From an uncultured Ruegeria sp. (GTDB taxonomy: Bacteria > Pseudomonadota > Alphaproteobacteria > Rhodobacterales > Rhodobacteraceae), in NCBI RefSeq assembly GCF_947504215.1, contig NZ_CANNGO010000022.1, positions 1 through 33,039 on the forward strand: a DNA stretch of 33,039 nt, written 5' to 3'. Position 1 is the stretch's first letter. The number at the start of each line of letters is the position of its first letter. Position numbers and translations under genes: made by a program. The notes under the pieces were generated by a model. That model had not been told where the DNA came from, searched no databases, and saw nothing but the letters and a program-made list of their open reading frames with translations. Below are positions 16,579 through 25,158 of the stretch, one piece after another.

Positions 16579-18204
16579 GTGGAGGCGTACGATTTCATTG
16601 TCGTAGGAGCGGGTTCAGCAGGATGTGTTCTGGCTGATCGGCTTTCGGCGAGTGGACGTCACAAGGTTTTGCTGATTGAGGCGGGCGGCAGCGACCGCCG
16701 CTTCTGGATCAAGGTACCGCTGGGGTATGGTAAGACCTACGATGATCCATCTTTGAACTGGTGCTACACCGCCAAACCCGACGCTGGTCTTGCCAATCGC
16801 GCTGCCTTTTGGCCGCGTGGACGGGTGATTGGCGGATCGTCTTCGATCAATGCGATGGCTTACCTGCAAGGCCTTCCCCATGACTTCGACGATTGGGAGA
16901 CCGCTGGTGCGACGGGTTGGAACTGGCAGTCTGTCAGCGCAACCTATTCCCAACTTGAAACCTTTGAAAACCGATATGAAACCGAAGGGCCCAGTTTCGG
17001 GCAGGTGCATGTCAGTGACGTCGGCACGCGTATGCATCCGTTTTCTGCCCATTTTCTGCAGGCTGCCCAACAAGCGGGGTGGCCTGTCGTTGATGATTTG
17101 AATGGGGCAATACGAGAAGGGGTTGCGCGTCTGCGCTGTACTGTAAAAAACGGGCGGCGCTGGTCGGTAGCTGATGCGTTTTTGCGACCTGCATTGAAGC
17201 GGCAAAACCTGCGGGTCGTGTCAAACGCTCTGGTAGAACGAATAGTACTGCAAAACGGTGTCGCCACTGGGGTCGAGTACAGTCAAGGCACGCGGCGGGT
17301 GCAGGCCATGGCGGGACGTGAGGTGGTTGTCAGCGCTGGCGCGATCAACTCGCCACAGCTTTTGCAGCTTTCAGGGATCGGCCCGGCAGAGCTGATGCAA
17401 CGCCACGGGATCAAAGTTCAGGCCAACCTGCCGCAAGTGGGGCAGGGGCTGCAGGATCATCTGGGAATTTCCTATCAGTTTGCCGCCACCGAGCCGACGT
17501 TGAACAACCGCTTGGGCAGCTGGCCCGGGAAAATCGCGGCGGGTTTACAGTATCTTCTGACACGGGCCGGGCCGCTCAGCGTACCGATCAATCAGGTCAG
17601 CGGTTTTGTACGTTCCGACCAAGGCCAGCGTGCGGATCTGCAGATATACTGCAACCCGATGTCCTACGCAGTGCGCGCTGGTGGCAAAACTGACGTCGCA
17701 GCTAAGGCCGGGTTTCTGATATGTGTGCAGCCCTGCCGCCCGACCAGCCGGGGTGAGGTGGCGATCACCTCAGCCGATCCGAATGCTGCGCCAGACATCA
17801 GACCTTATTCGCTTTCGACCAACGAAGACTGCGCGCTTGCCATTGCAGCAGGTCGTGCCGCACAAAAACTGGCAGAGACGCCCGCCATTCGGTCTGTATT
17901 GCGCGACGGTCCGGATATCGCGGCCATGTCTGACAATGATTTGCTTGCCGATTTTCAGGCGCGCGCCAGTTCGATCTATCACGCCAGCTGCACCTGCCGC
18001 ATGGGCGCCTCGGCTAAATCTTCTGTTCTGGACGCGCGCTTACGGGTGCATGGCGTGTCAAGATTGCGGGTGATCGATGCATCCTCTTTTCCCAACGTGA
18101 CGTCTGGCAACACCAATGCACCTGTCATGATGCTGGCCGCGCGCGGCGCTGAAATGATCCTGCAGGATACGGCACAACCGATCCGGCAAGGAGGTGCAGT
18201 ATGA
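16579..18204 (+). CDS. GMC-family FAD-dependent oxidoreductase (alcohol/choline dehydrogenase-like)
   Basis: This 541-residue flavoprotein has an N-terminal dinucleotide motif VVGAGSAGCVLADRLS, GMC signature 1 PRGRVIGGSSSINAMAY near 80-95, signature 2 SAGAINSPQLLQLSGIGP near 255, a catalytic His in SSIYHASCTCRMG, and the C-terminal SGNTNAPVMMLAARGAEMI. Members oxidise primary alcohols of choline, hydroxy acids, polyols or sugars, passing electrons to the respiratory chain or to oxygen. It starts with GTG preceded by CAGGGAG. It is first of a five-gene operon with an enolase-superfamily enzyme and an aldehyde dehydrogenase, so alcohol-to-aldehyde oxidation is the likely step. Choline oxidation is less likely because no betaine-type partner genes are adjacent. 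Confidence 0.9.
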   Translation: MEAYDFIVVGAGSAGCVLADRLSASGRHKVLLIEAGGSDRRFWIKVPLGYGKTYDDPSLNWCYTAKPDAGLANRAAFWPRGRVIGGSSSINAMAYLQGLPHDFDDWETAGATGWNWQSVSATYSQLETFENRYETEGPSFGQVHVSDVGTRMHPFSAHFLQAAQQAGWPVVDDLNGAIREGVARLRCTVKNGRRWSVADAFLRPALKRQNLRVVSNALVERIVLQNGVATGVEYSQGTRRVQAMAGREVVVSAGAINSPQLLQLSGIGPAELMQRHGIKVQANLPQVGQGLQDHLGISYQFAATEPTLNNRLGSWPGKIAAGLQYLLTRAGPLSVPINQVSGFVRSDQGQRADLQIYCNPMSYAVRAGGKTDVAAKAGFLICVQPCRPTSRGEVAITSADPNAAPDIRPYSLSTNEDCALAIAAGRAAQKLAETPAIRSVLRDGPDIAAMSDNDLLADFQARASSIYHASCTCRMGASAKSSVLDARLRVHGVSRLRVIDASSFPNVTSGNTNAPVMMLAARGAEMILQDTAQPIRQGGAV

Positions 18205-19409
18205 GACTGGAAAAGCTTGAAACCTTAGTAGTGGCAAACCCGCCGCCACGCCACGGCGGCCGGTACTTTATCTTTCTGCGCCTCACAACGGCCTGCGGCA
18301 TCACCGGCGTGGGCGAAATTTACAATGCAACCTTCGGGCCCAATCTTTGTACCGCCATGGCGCATGATGTGTTTGAACGGCAATTCGCTGGTCGGGATCC
18401 GCACCATATTGAACGACTCTGGCGTCAGACCTATGGCGCCGGGTTTACTATGCGTCCCGATGTAACTGTGATGGGCGTGCTGAGCGGGCTTGAAATGGCC
18501 TGCTGGGACATAATCGGCAAAGCCGCCGATCAGCCGGTCTATCAGCTGTTGGGCGGCAAAGTTCACGACCGCCTTCGCAGCTACACATACCTCTATCCCG
18601 CCGAAGGCGATGTTTACCCGGACCCTGATGAGCCCAACGTCTACAATGACGCGGATATCGCCGCTGAGGCGGCGGTGCGGGCTGTTGCACAGGGCTTTAC
18701 TGCCGTCAAATTCGACCCCGCAGGTCCATACACAGTTTATGACGGCCATCAGCCACGGCTCAGCGATCTGGACCTGTCCGAGGCTTATTGCCGACAGATC
18801 CGTAGCGCTGTGGGCGATAAGGCCGATCTTCTGTTTGGTACCCATGGCCAGTTCACCGTGTCGGGTGCCAAACGGATGGCACGACGGCTCGAGGCGTATG
18901 ACCCGCTTTGGTTTGAAGAGCCCATTCCGCCGGAAAACCCGGCCGATATGGCAGAAGTTGCCCGTTACACTGCCATCCCGGTTGCCGCAGGCGAAAGACT
19001 TTGCACTAAGCATGAGTTTGCCCGCCTGCTCGAAGCTGGCGCAGCCTCAATTCTACAGATGAACCTGGGTCGGGTAGGTGGCTTGCTGGAAGCTAAGAAA
19101 ATAGCATCCATGGCCGAAACGCGTCAGGCGCAGATTGCTCCGCATTTGTATTGTGGCCCCGTTGTGGCCGCAGCAAATATCCAGATCGCAACTTGCAGTC
19201 CCAATTTTGTGATCTTGGAATCCATCGGTCGCTTTGACGGCCCGTTTATGGACTTCCTGACCACGCCCATCTCCTGGGAGGCGGGTTTTGTCCTCCCCCC
19301 GGTGTCTCCGGGGTTGGGCGCGGAGTTAAACGATGCGGTCATCGCCGCGCATCCTTATACCGGCAAAGAATTGCACCTGAATATGGTGGCCGAGCCGGTG
19401 AACCCATGA
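18201..19409 (+). CDS. Enolase-superfamily dehydratase/racemase (mandelate racemase/MLE family)
   Basis: This 402-residue enzyme has the family capping domain and barrel. A lysine, K170, sits in TAVKFDP. Metal ligands are WFEEPIPPEN (E239/E240) and AAGERL (E265), and the acid/base His is H315 in APHLYCGP. The first barrel metal position reads FGTHGQFT (213-217), where most members have Asp-x-Asn or Asp-x-His. I have seen this GTHGQ form in a subgroup of sugar-acid dehydratase-like proteins. The first metal ligand is therefore non-standard and the substrate cannot be assigned. It overlaps the GMC stop (ATGA), so it is coupled to it. Sugar-acid or hydroxy-acid dehydration is the likely reaction. 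Confidence 0.85.
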   Translation: MRLEKLETLVVANPPPRHGGRYFIFLRLTTACGITGVGEIYNATFGPNLCTAMAHDVFERQFAGRDPHHIERLWRQTYGAGFTMRPDVTVMGVLSGLEMACWDIIGKAADQPVYQLLGGKVHDRLRSYTYLYPAEGDVYPDPDEPNVYNDADIAAEAAVRAVAQGFTAVKFDPAGPYTVYDGHQPRLSDLDLSEAYCRQIRSAVGDKADLLFGTHGQFTVSGAKRMARRLEAYDPLWFEEPIPPENPADMAEVARYTAIPVAAGERLCTKHEFARLLEAGAASILQMNLGRVGGLLEAKKIASMAETRQAQIAPHLYCGPVVAAANIQIATCSPNFVILESIGRFDGPFMDFLTTPISWEAGFVLPPVSPGLGAELNDAVIAAHPYTGKELHLNMVAEPVNP

Positions 19410-19419
19410 TCACTCATGA

Positions 19420-20874
19420 ATGGTGAACGCAATGGAAAAGCTGAACAAACACTATATCGATGGCGGTTGGGTGGCTTCGGTCGACGGCACGCGCTTCGCT
19501 ATTAAGAATCCTGCAGACGATAGCATTCTGGGCGAAGTCACGCTTGGCACCGCTTTGGATGTCGATCGGGCTGTTGCATCCGCAAGCCGGGCCTTTGAGA
19601 CGTTTTCCAAAACCTCCAAGGCTGAGCGTATCGCGCTGCTGAGCCGCTTGCTGGGAGTTTACACCAACCGGCTGGAAGAGATGGCTTGGGCGATCACCCG
19701 CGAAATGGGCGCTCCCATCGATATGTCGCGTACGTTGCAAGCGGGTTGTGGGGTAGACCATATCAAGTCGTTCATCGAGGTGCTGAAGGCTCACGTTGAC
19801 TGCGAGACCCTGCCAAACGGCGATGTGCTGTATCGCGAACCGATCGGCGTCTGCGGGTTGATCACACCGTGGAACTGGCCAATCAGCCAGGTCGCGCAAA
19901 AGGTCCTGCCTGCTTTGGCGGTTGGGGCCACCTGCGTTTTGAAACCTTCGGAATACACACCGCTTTCGGCAGCACTTTTTGCCGAGCTCATCGACGAGGC
20001 GGGATATCCGCCAGGTGTTTTCAATCTGGTCTTCGGGGATGGCCCAGAGGTTGGATCGGCAATGTCGCGTCATCCAGACATTGCCATGATGTCCTTCACC
20101 GGCTCGACCCGGGCAGGCATAATGGTGTCAAAGGACGCCGCCGATACAGTCAAACGTGTGGCGCTGGAACTAGGCGGGAAATCCCCCAACCTGATCTTTG
20201 CTGATAACGGTAAGGATCTAGAGGCGCGCGTAACTGCATCGGTTGCCAATTGCTTTCAAAACACTGGCCAGTCTTGCAACGCGCCAACCCGTATGCTGGT
20301 CGAGCGCAGTTGTTATGAAACCGTCCTTGAGATTGCATCCCGCGCCGCTGCTGATCAAAAGATTGGGGAGCCTGCTGATCCAGGTGATCATATTGGTCCT
20401 CTCTTCGGCCAGTTACAATATGACCGCGTTCAGGCAATGATTCAGACTGGGTTGGACGAAGGCGCGCGGCTTTTGGCTGGTGGCCTTGGCAAACCCGTTG
20501 GGTTTGAACACGGCTGGTATGCCCGTCCGACCATTTTTTTTGACGTGAACAACCAAATGCGTATCGCGCGTGAAGAGATCTTTGGCCCTGTTCTGGTCAT
20601 CATCCCGTTTGAGACTGAAGAAGAAGGGATCGCCATCGCCAACGATACAGTATTTGGCCTGGCCGCATTCCTTCAGACAAGAGACGTGGAGCGTGCCAAA
20701 CGCGTTTGTGCAGCGCTGCGTGCGGGCACTGTCACGATCAACGGTCAAAGCACCAACTACGGCTCGCCGTTCGGGGGGTATAAACAATCCGGTAACGGGC
20801 GCGAAGGCGGGCCGTTTGGGCTGGAAGACTACCTCGAACTCAAAGTCAGAGGTGGGCTTGGGCTAACGGCCTGA
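19420..20874 (+). CDS. NAD(P)-dependent aldehyde dehydrogenase
   Basis: This 484-residue member of the ALDH superfamily shows LITPWNWPISQVAQKVLPAL, then CVLKPSEYTPLSA, SFTGSTRAGI for cofactor binding, the general base E250 in ALELGGKSP, and the nucleophile C286 in NTGQSCNAP. It ends GSPFGGYKQSGNGREGG. It would oxidise the aldehyde made by the GMC enzyme or a downstream semialdehyde to the acid. The ATG at 19420 lies ten bases after the dehydratase stop; ATG 19432 (MEKLNKHYIDGGW) is a good alternative since ALDHs usually begin near that point. Neither start has a strong Shine-Dalgarno. A malonate-semialdehyde or CoA-acylating activity is not indicated by these motifs. Confidence 0.9.
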   Translation: MVNAMEKLNKHYIDGGWVASVDGTRFAIKNPADDSILGEVTLGTALDVDRAVASASRAFETFSKTSKAERIALLSRLLGVYTNRLEEMAWAITREMGAPIDMSRTLQAGCGVDHIKSFIEVLKAHVDCETLPNGDVLYREPIGVCGLITPWNWPISQVAQKVLPALAVGATCVLKPSEYTPLSAALFAELIDEAGYPPGVFNLVFGDGPEVGSAMSRHPDIAMMSFTGSTRAGIMVSKDAADTVKRVALELGGKSPNLIFADNGKDLEARVTASVANCFQNTGQSCNAPTRMLVERSCYETVLEIASRAAADQKIGEPADPGDHIGPLFGQLQYDRVQAMIQTGLDEGARLLAGGLGKPVGFEHGWYARPTIFFDVNNQMRIAREEIFGPVLVIIPFETEEEGIAIANDTVFGLAAFLQTRDVERAKRVCAALRAGTVTINGQSTNYGSPFGGYKQSGNGREGGPFGLEDYLELKVRGGLGLTA

Positions 20875-20949
20875 GCCAGGCCAAATCCTAACATTCGCAA
20901 CATCAACCCGGTCTGGCCAAAAAAGGCAGCCATTTCATCGGAGAGTGCA

Positions 20950-21405
20950 ATGTCGCACACCACCCTCGATTTTCTTCCGGAGCCGTCTGCCTCCGGCTCC
21001 GAAAATACAACCAGCCCTTGGGCGACCCATCGCGACGACGCGCCTATCGAAGGCGGTTTTGACGCGAGGTATGGCGACGTGATGTGGCAAACGTTGATTT
21101 GTGGGGACCGTATGTCATCAACAGATCTGGTCCTGGGGATCGCGAGTATTCCGGCCTTCGGCAGTTTGCCACTGCACAGTCACGACCCGGCAGAGTTCTA
21201 TTTTGTCGTATCCGGATATGCAGAGGTTTCAATTGACGGCAAGATTACATCAGTTGGCCCGGGAATGGCGATCTTCATTCCGGGCGGGGCAATACATGGC
21301 ATAACGGCTGGCACTGAGGGCATTGAGTTCGTCTACGGATTTCCGGAAAATCGCTTTAGTGACGTGGTTTACAACTTTTCTCAACAACAGGGTGGGGAAC
21401 AATGA
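20950..21405 (+). CDS. Small cupin-domain protein
   Basis: This 151-residue single-domain cupin shows motif 1, GSLPLHSHDPAEFYFVVSG, giving metal ligands H76, H78 and E82. Motif 2, GPGMAIFIPGGAIHGI, gives H116. The first 40 residues are polar and probably flexible. GGAGAG precedes the ATG, and the end overlaps the next gene (ATGA). Similar small cupins act as isomerases, lyases or sugar-binding enzymes. The HxH-x3-E-x-Y arrangement followed by a late PxGxxH also occurs in short DMSP-lyase cupins, but that match is generic. The operon setting favours a role in hydroxy-acid or sugar-acid breakdown. Confidence 0.75.
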   Translation: MSHTTLDFLPEPSASGSENTTSPWATHRDDAPIEGGFDARYGDVMWQTLICGDRMSSTDLVLGIASIPAFGSLPLHSHDPAEFYFVVSGYAEVSIDGKITSVGPGMAIFIPGGAIHGITAGTEGIEFVYGFPENRFSDVVYNFSQQQGGEQ

Positions 21406-22352
21406 AAATAGGATTTATTGGCCTCGGCAACGTCGGTGGCAAACTCAGCGGTAGTCTGCTGCGGAACGGTTTTGATCTGACCGTGTTTGATCTGAACCCT
21501 GATCTGGTTGCCGAAAAAGTCACCAAGGGCGCAACGGCTGGCGAAAATCCGGCACAGATGATGCGTGACTGCGATGCGGTAATCACATGCCTGCCGTCAC
21601 CCGCCGCCTCTGATGCAGTCATGCGGGAGATGTTGCCTGAGGTTCGCGAAGGCAAGATCTGGATGGAGATGTCGACGACTGATCAGGCCGAGGCCGAGCG
21701 TCTAGGAGGTCTGGTTATCGCGGCGGGGGGGGCCGCTGTTGACTGTCCCGTGTCGGGTGGATGCCACCGGGCTGATACAGGGAATATTTCAATCTTTGCA
21801 GGCTGTGATCGCCCCACATTCGAACGTATTCTGCCTTTGCTGACCACTTTAGGACGTCGGGTATTGCATACCGGTGATCTGGGATCGGCGTCGATGCTGA
21901 AAGTGTTGACCAACTATCTGGCAACCGTTCATCTGGCGGCCAACGCCGAGGCGCTTGTCACTGCCAAAGCTGCCGGAATGGACCTGAACACCACATATGA
22001 GGCAATCAAGATCTCGTCGGGAACATCCTTCAGCCATGTCACCGAAAGTCAGGTCATTTTGAATGGGTCTCGGGATATTTCATTCACCATGGATTTGGTC
22101 AAAAAAGACGTGGGGCTGTTCCAGGAAATCGCAGAGCGCAACAACGTGCCTTTGGAGATCTCACCGTTGATTTGCAGCATCTTCGACGATGGCATCGCTC
22201 GTTATGGGGATCGTGAATTGTCACCAAACATCATCAAGCGTCTGGAGGATGCAACCGGTCTGGATATCCGAGCACCGGGATTTCCACCGGAAATGACGGA
22301 CGATGAACCCGAGGAACCCGGCTATGAGGTCATCCCAACGGGGCGGAGTTGA
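21402..22352 (+). CDS. 3-hydroxyisobutyrate dehydrogenase-family NAD(P) oxidoreductase
   Basis: This 316-residue beta-hydroxyacid dehydrogenase starts with the Rossmann motif GFIGLGNVGG and carries the substrate-binding VDCPVSGGCHRA (113-124). The catalytic lysine region is GSASMLKVLTNYL with K167 and N171. The family includes tartronate-semialdehyde reductase, 3-hydroxyisobutyrate, 6-phosphogluconate-like and 4-hydroxybutyrate enzymes. The C terminus runs about 25 residues past the usual end and is acidic (DDEPEEPGYEV). It is last in the operon and overlaps the cupin stop. It probably interconverts a hydroxy acid and a semialdehyde in the same pathway. Confidence 0.85.
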   Translation: MKIGFIGLGNVGGKLSGSLLRNGFDLTVFDLNPDLVAEKVTKGATAGENPAQMMRDCDAVITCLPSPAASDAVMREMLPEVREGKIWMEMSTTDQAEAERLGGLVIAAGGAAVDCPVSGGCHRADTGNISIFAGCDRPTFERILPLLTTLGRRVLHTGDLGSASMLKVLTNYLATVHLAANAEALVTAKAAGMDLNTTYEAIKISSGTSFSHVTESQVILNGSRDISFTMDLVKKDVGLFQEIAERNNVPLEISPLICSIFDDGIARYGDRELSPNIIKRLEDATGLDIRAPGFPPEMTDDEPEEPGYEVIPTGRS

Positions 22353-22815
22353 GAGGAGAGGTGTTCGCCGCTTAGCTAAGTGACAACGCGTCTTCATGGG
22401 CACTTCTAAAAGTCAATATATGTCAAGTACTTGTCTGTTATCGATGGTTTGAGACAGGTGGCAGCTTGACTTTGTTTTGTCACTTCTCATCTGGTTTAAG
22501 CTGAGCTGCGGATTTGGCGTGCTGCAAGTGCCCTAGTTTCATGGTTCTCCTTTTTGTCTTCTCGGGTTCACATAGTATTGGTTGACCGCGGCCTGCTCAG
22601 GTATCGGCAGGCGATTGATCTCCGCATTGTTCGCGCCAACACTTGGCTGCTTCGCAGTAGGTTTCGCTAATCAGAAACGTCTTGAAGGAACACGCTTTGT
22701 CATTGGTGCGTTGGTCGAGCGCGGCTTCTGGACAGAGGAGCATATCGCAGTTGTGCCGGATCATCCGAGAACCCAAGACTTGTGTCTAAAAAGCGTTATT
22801 GAAGATGTGACGCGA
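22353..22815. other. Intergenic stretch with a possible decayed GcvT C-terminal fragment
   Basis: No intact gene is seen. The frame from TTG 22582 reads GIGRRLISALFAPTLGCFAV, then GFANQKRLEGTRFVI, which follows the C-terminal barrel of glycine-cleavage T-type proteins (typically G.vtS...SPtlg..iAlg.v.....pGt...). There is no upstream portion and the C-terminal continuation is atypical. Earlier sequence (22353-22580) shows no motif; the short palindrome CTTAGCTAAG lies near 22371. Confidence 0.35.
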
Positions 22816-23832
22816 TCATCCGCGCCTTTCAGACCAGCCTCTTCGAAAGGAAGTTGGCGCCTCGCCATAACGTTTTTTAAATCGAACTGTAAGTTGAGTG
22901 GCGCTGCCAAAACCTGTGGCAGCCGCAATTTCTGACACTGTCATCTCGGTTTCATTTAACAAGGCGTAAGCCCGTGCAACCCGTAGCTCGATGTAATACT
23001 GCGTAGGCGAGGTCCCGACATATTTCTGAAAAAGCCGTTCTAACTGACGGCGGGAGATATCTACGGCTTCAGTGATTTCGGAGATATCGAGCGGTTCTTC
23101 CAGGTTTTCATGCATGATCTGCATCGCGTTGATCAGATGTTGGTTCCGGCTGCCCAATGCCACCGAAAAGGCGGATTTTTGAAGGGTTTGCCTGTTGTTC
23201 GAACGGGAGTGAATGCACATGTCAGAGACGATTATCGCCAGGTCTTTTCCAAAGTCGGATTCGATCATGTCTAACATCAAATCAGTTGCCGCATTTCCAC
23301 CTCCACAGGTCATCAGATCATTGTCGATTTCATATAGATTTGCTGACGGTTCCAGATCATTGAAATGCTCAAGAAATGCCGGTTGGTTTTCCCAGTGCAA
23401 TGTGAACCGCCTGCCGGTCAAAGCTCCTGCCTGTGCAAGTGCAAACGCGCCGGAACAAATGCCGCCGGGTTTGCACCCAAAGGCAATCTGTCGGCTGATC
23501 CAGGACTGAACTTTGCGATTGGTGCTTTCTGCTGGTTCTATACCCGAACAGACAAAAAATCTGGATGAACGGGGTAGATTTTGCAGGGCAAAATCCGGGG
23601 TGATTTCGATACCGTTGGAGCACATTACAGAGCTTCCGTCTTCGGTGATCAGAAACCATCTGTAGAGCTCTTTGTTGGTGACCTGATTGGCAATCCTCAG
23701 AGGCTCGACTGCTGCACTGAAGGCCAGCATCGTCAGCTTTGGTAGCAGCAGGAAATAGATCTCTTTTGCTGGCCCGTCGTAGCTAATGCGAAAACTGGCG
23801 GCCCCTTTGGGTACAAAGTTCTTTTGGGTCAT
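22816..23832 (-). CDS. GlxA-family transcriptional regulator (DJ-1/PfpI domain plus AraC-type HTH)
   Basis: This 338-residue protein has an N-terminal DJ-1/PfpI-like (class I glutamine amidotransferase fold) domain (IYFLLLPKLTMLAFSAAVEPLRIAN, nucleophile elbow GGICSGAFALA with C126, then CGGGNAATDLMLDMI). From about 235 it has two AraC HTH motifs (ISEITEAVDISRRQLERLFQK and VSEIAAATGFGSATQLTVRFKKRYG). This is the architecture of GbdR/CdhR/ArgR regulators of betaine, carnitine and arginine catabolism in Pseudomonas and of many Roseobacter relatives. I chose ATG 23832, directly preceded by GGGGGAGAGG. A betaine-type importer with a demethylase-like enzyme stands 1.3 kb away on the same strand, so control of that cluster is possible. 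Confidence 0.85.
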   Translation of the reverse strand: MTQKNFVPKGAASFRISYDGPAKEIYFLLLPKLTMLAFSAAVEPLRIANQVTNKELYRWFLITEDGSSVMCSNGIEITPDFALQNLPRSSRFFVCSGIEPAESTNRKVQSWISRQIAFGCKPGGICSGAFALAQAGALTGRRFTLHWENQPAFLEHFNDLEPSANLYEIDNDLMTCGGGNAATDLMLDMIESDFGKDLAIIVSDMCIHSRSNNRQTLQKSAFSVALGSRNQHLINAMQIMHENLEEPLDISEITEAVDISRRQLERLFQKYVGTSPTQYYIELRVARAYALLNETEMTVSEIAAATGFGSATQLTVRFKKRYGEAPTSFRRGWSERRG

Positions 23833-24531
23833 GTCCTCTCCCCCCACAATGCAGATCGCGACGGATCAAAGGCACCAATACACCGGGTGAAGGTGCTGAC
23901 TAGATCAGGCACATACCTGCGTAACAGTGTTGCCGCTCGCCTTCCACAAGGAGATCTCTTCGTCGCTGGCCTTTGGTGAGGAGAGTCTGGTCATGGTCTA
24001 GACGATGCCAACTAAGGGAAAGAAAAAGCATGTATATGCAAGTGAAATATTGGCAGACCTTTGAAATTTTCGGTCGCTACGCCGAGGCCGAATTCAGGGA
24101 TCACGAAAGCACCGTCCGCATTACACGAGACTGGTCGGGAAACCGATTTGCTTCCTTCGTCCACTGTTCGAGGCAGATACAGAAGCGGATAGGAAAATTG
24201 CTTTAGGCCGGTCTACGCCCCCAGGCGCGGGTTATGCCTTTGGCCTCAACGCGGCACCACGATACGGAGGTTCTGTGTCTCTGGATATTGGGTCGACGAC
24301 AGCTTATGTGGCGACCGTGCCAAAGGTCAGATCAGAAATGAACCGCCTTCGCTGACCCGGCCGTGACCAACGCTGAGAAGGTTGATCTGACCCATCAGCT
24401 TGTTCTGAAGCGCTAGATCACAGGAGGCGAAAAGTCCGTCTTTCTCGCGCCGCGATCAAAGTAAGGGGCCCCCCTCTCAATTCATCTTAGTATTTGTCGC
24501 ACATCCGACTAAGCCATCTGCATAAGTCAAT
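23833..24531. other. Largely non-coding stretch with one doubtful small ORF
   Basis: Apart from a doubtful small ORF at 24030-24206, this 700-base interval shows no coding signal. A frame reading GSVSLDIGSTTAYVATVPKV lies around 24270-24340, but it is short and has no start or ribosome binding site. A GGGGCCCC palindrome lies near 24465. It may be decayed DNA. Confidence 0.4.
24030..24206 (+). CDS. Doubtful 58-codon ORF
   Basis: The frame MYMQVKYWQTFEIFGRYAEA continues to a QKRIGKLL end. An A/G-rich leader (AGGGAAAGAAAAAGC) precedes the ATG at 24030, so translation is possible. I recognise no family. The composition is aromatic and basic and not obviously random. It could be the start of a decayed gene, since the DNA after the stop remains protein-like in other frames. 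Confidence 0.25.
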   Translation: MYMQVKYWQTFEIFGRYAEAEFRDHESTVRITRDWSGNRFASFVHCSRQIQKRIGKLL

Positions 24532-24942
24532 TCAATCGCCTTGCTCGACAGTCAAAACCACTAAAGTACGGTTTTCTAAACCTTTGTCTTTTATTGCAAC
24601 GCGGTAAACGCCATCATTGGCGATCATTTCCTTGAGTTGATAGCTGTCGGGGTGATTGACGGGCTTGTCGTCAGAAGAAGAAACCATTTTTTTACAATCT
24701 GTTACTTCGGCCCACATGACGTTGAAGATGCTTGTGGCCTCGGTGCTTCTGAATGGGAACTCCCAAAAGCACGAAACGCCTCTTGAGTAGATCAAGCCAA
24801 CGAAAGTCTCGCATATTGATCCTTCAGGGGCGAGACCAGTGTCTTCATAGCTTTGAAGCGCAGAAATTCGCGTGCATGAGTCAGCCATACCAGATGTTGG
24901 TTGAACTGCCACGATCAATACGATGGCAAGTCGCTTGAGCAT
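24532..24942 (-). CDS. Small secreted four-cysteine protein of unknown function
   Basis: This 136-residue protein begins with a Sec signal peptide (MLKRLAIVLIVAVQPTSGMA, cleavage near 20). The mature part has four cysteines (DSCTRIS, GSICETF, GVSCFWEF, TDCKKM), consistent with two disulfides in the periplasm. Conserved-looking elements include GLIYSRGVSCFWEFPFR and a C-terminal strand NRTLVVLTVEQGD. The shape recalls small periplasmic Rap1/inhibitor-like proteins, but I do not recognise a family. I chose ATG 24942; the frame remains open to 25035, but the longer form buries the signal peptide. It sits alone between the GlxA regulator and the importer cluster. Confidence 0.55.
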   Translation of the reverse strand: MLKRLAIVLIVAVQPTSGMADSCTRISALQSYEDTGLAPEGSICETFVGLIYSRGVSCFWEFPFRSTEATSIFNVMWAEVTDCKKMVSSSDDKPVNHPDSYQLKEMIANDGVYRVAIKDKGLENRTLVVLTVEQGD

Positions 24943-25134
24943 TGGAATTCCATGGCTTGTTATGGCTTCTGGTCCTGTTTTGGGGACACTCCGAGCTTTG
25001 ACGTGCTCACTGAACTTGCACATGTGAACCTCCAAAACGCTGTTTTTTGCTACAGACGCTAAGGCAAATTCGAGATTGTGCTTTTAGGCCTGCATCAGCT
25101 TTCACGCCGCTTTCATGCTTTGTACAATACGCCT

Positions 25135-25158
25135 GCAGCCGAGCAGTCATTCGGCTGC
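25135..25158 (-). terminator. Stem-loop at the end of the DUF1989-GcvT gene
   Basis: GCAGCCGA and TCGGCTGC form a perfect 8-base stem around an 8-base loop, and the stop codon lies inside it. This is the end of a four-gene minus-strand operon. There is no T-run on the minus strand after it, so it is a 3' stabilising hairpin or a weak terminator rather than a classical intrinsic one. Confidence 0.4.

Noticed and set aside
18225..19013. 262-codon minus-strand ORF
   Set aside because: It is fully antisense to the enolase-superfamily gene, whose catalytic residues are readable.
20875..20949. GCCAGGCC...GGTCTGGC pairing between ALDH and cupin genes
   Set aside because: The arms include a G-U pair and the loop is about 27 bases; the same operon continues, so termination is unlikely.
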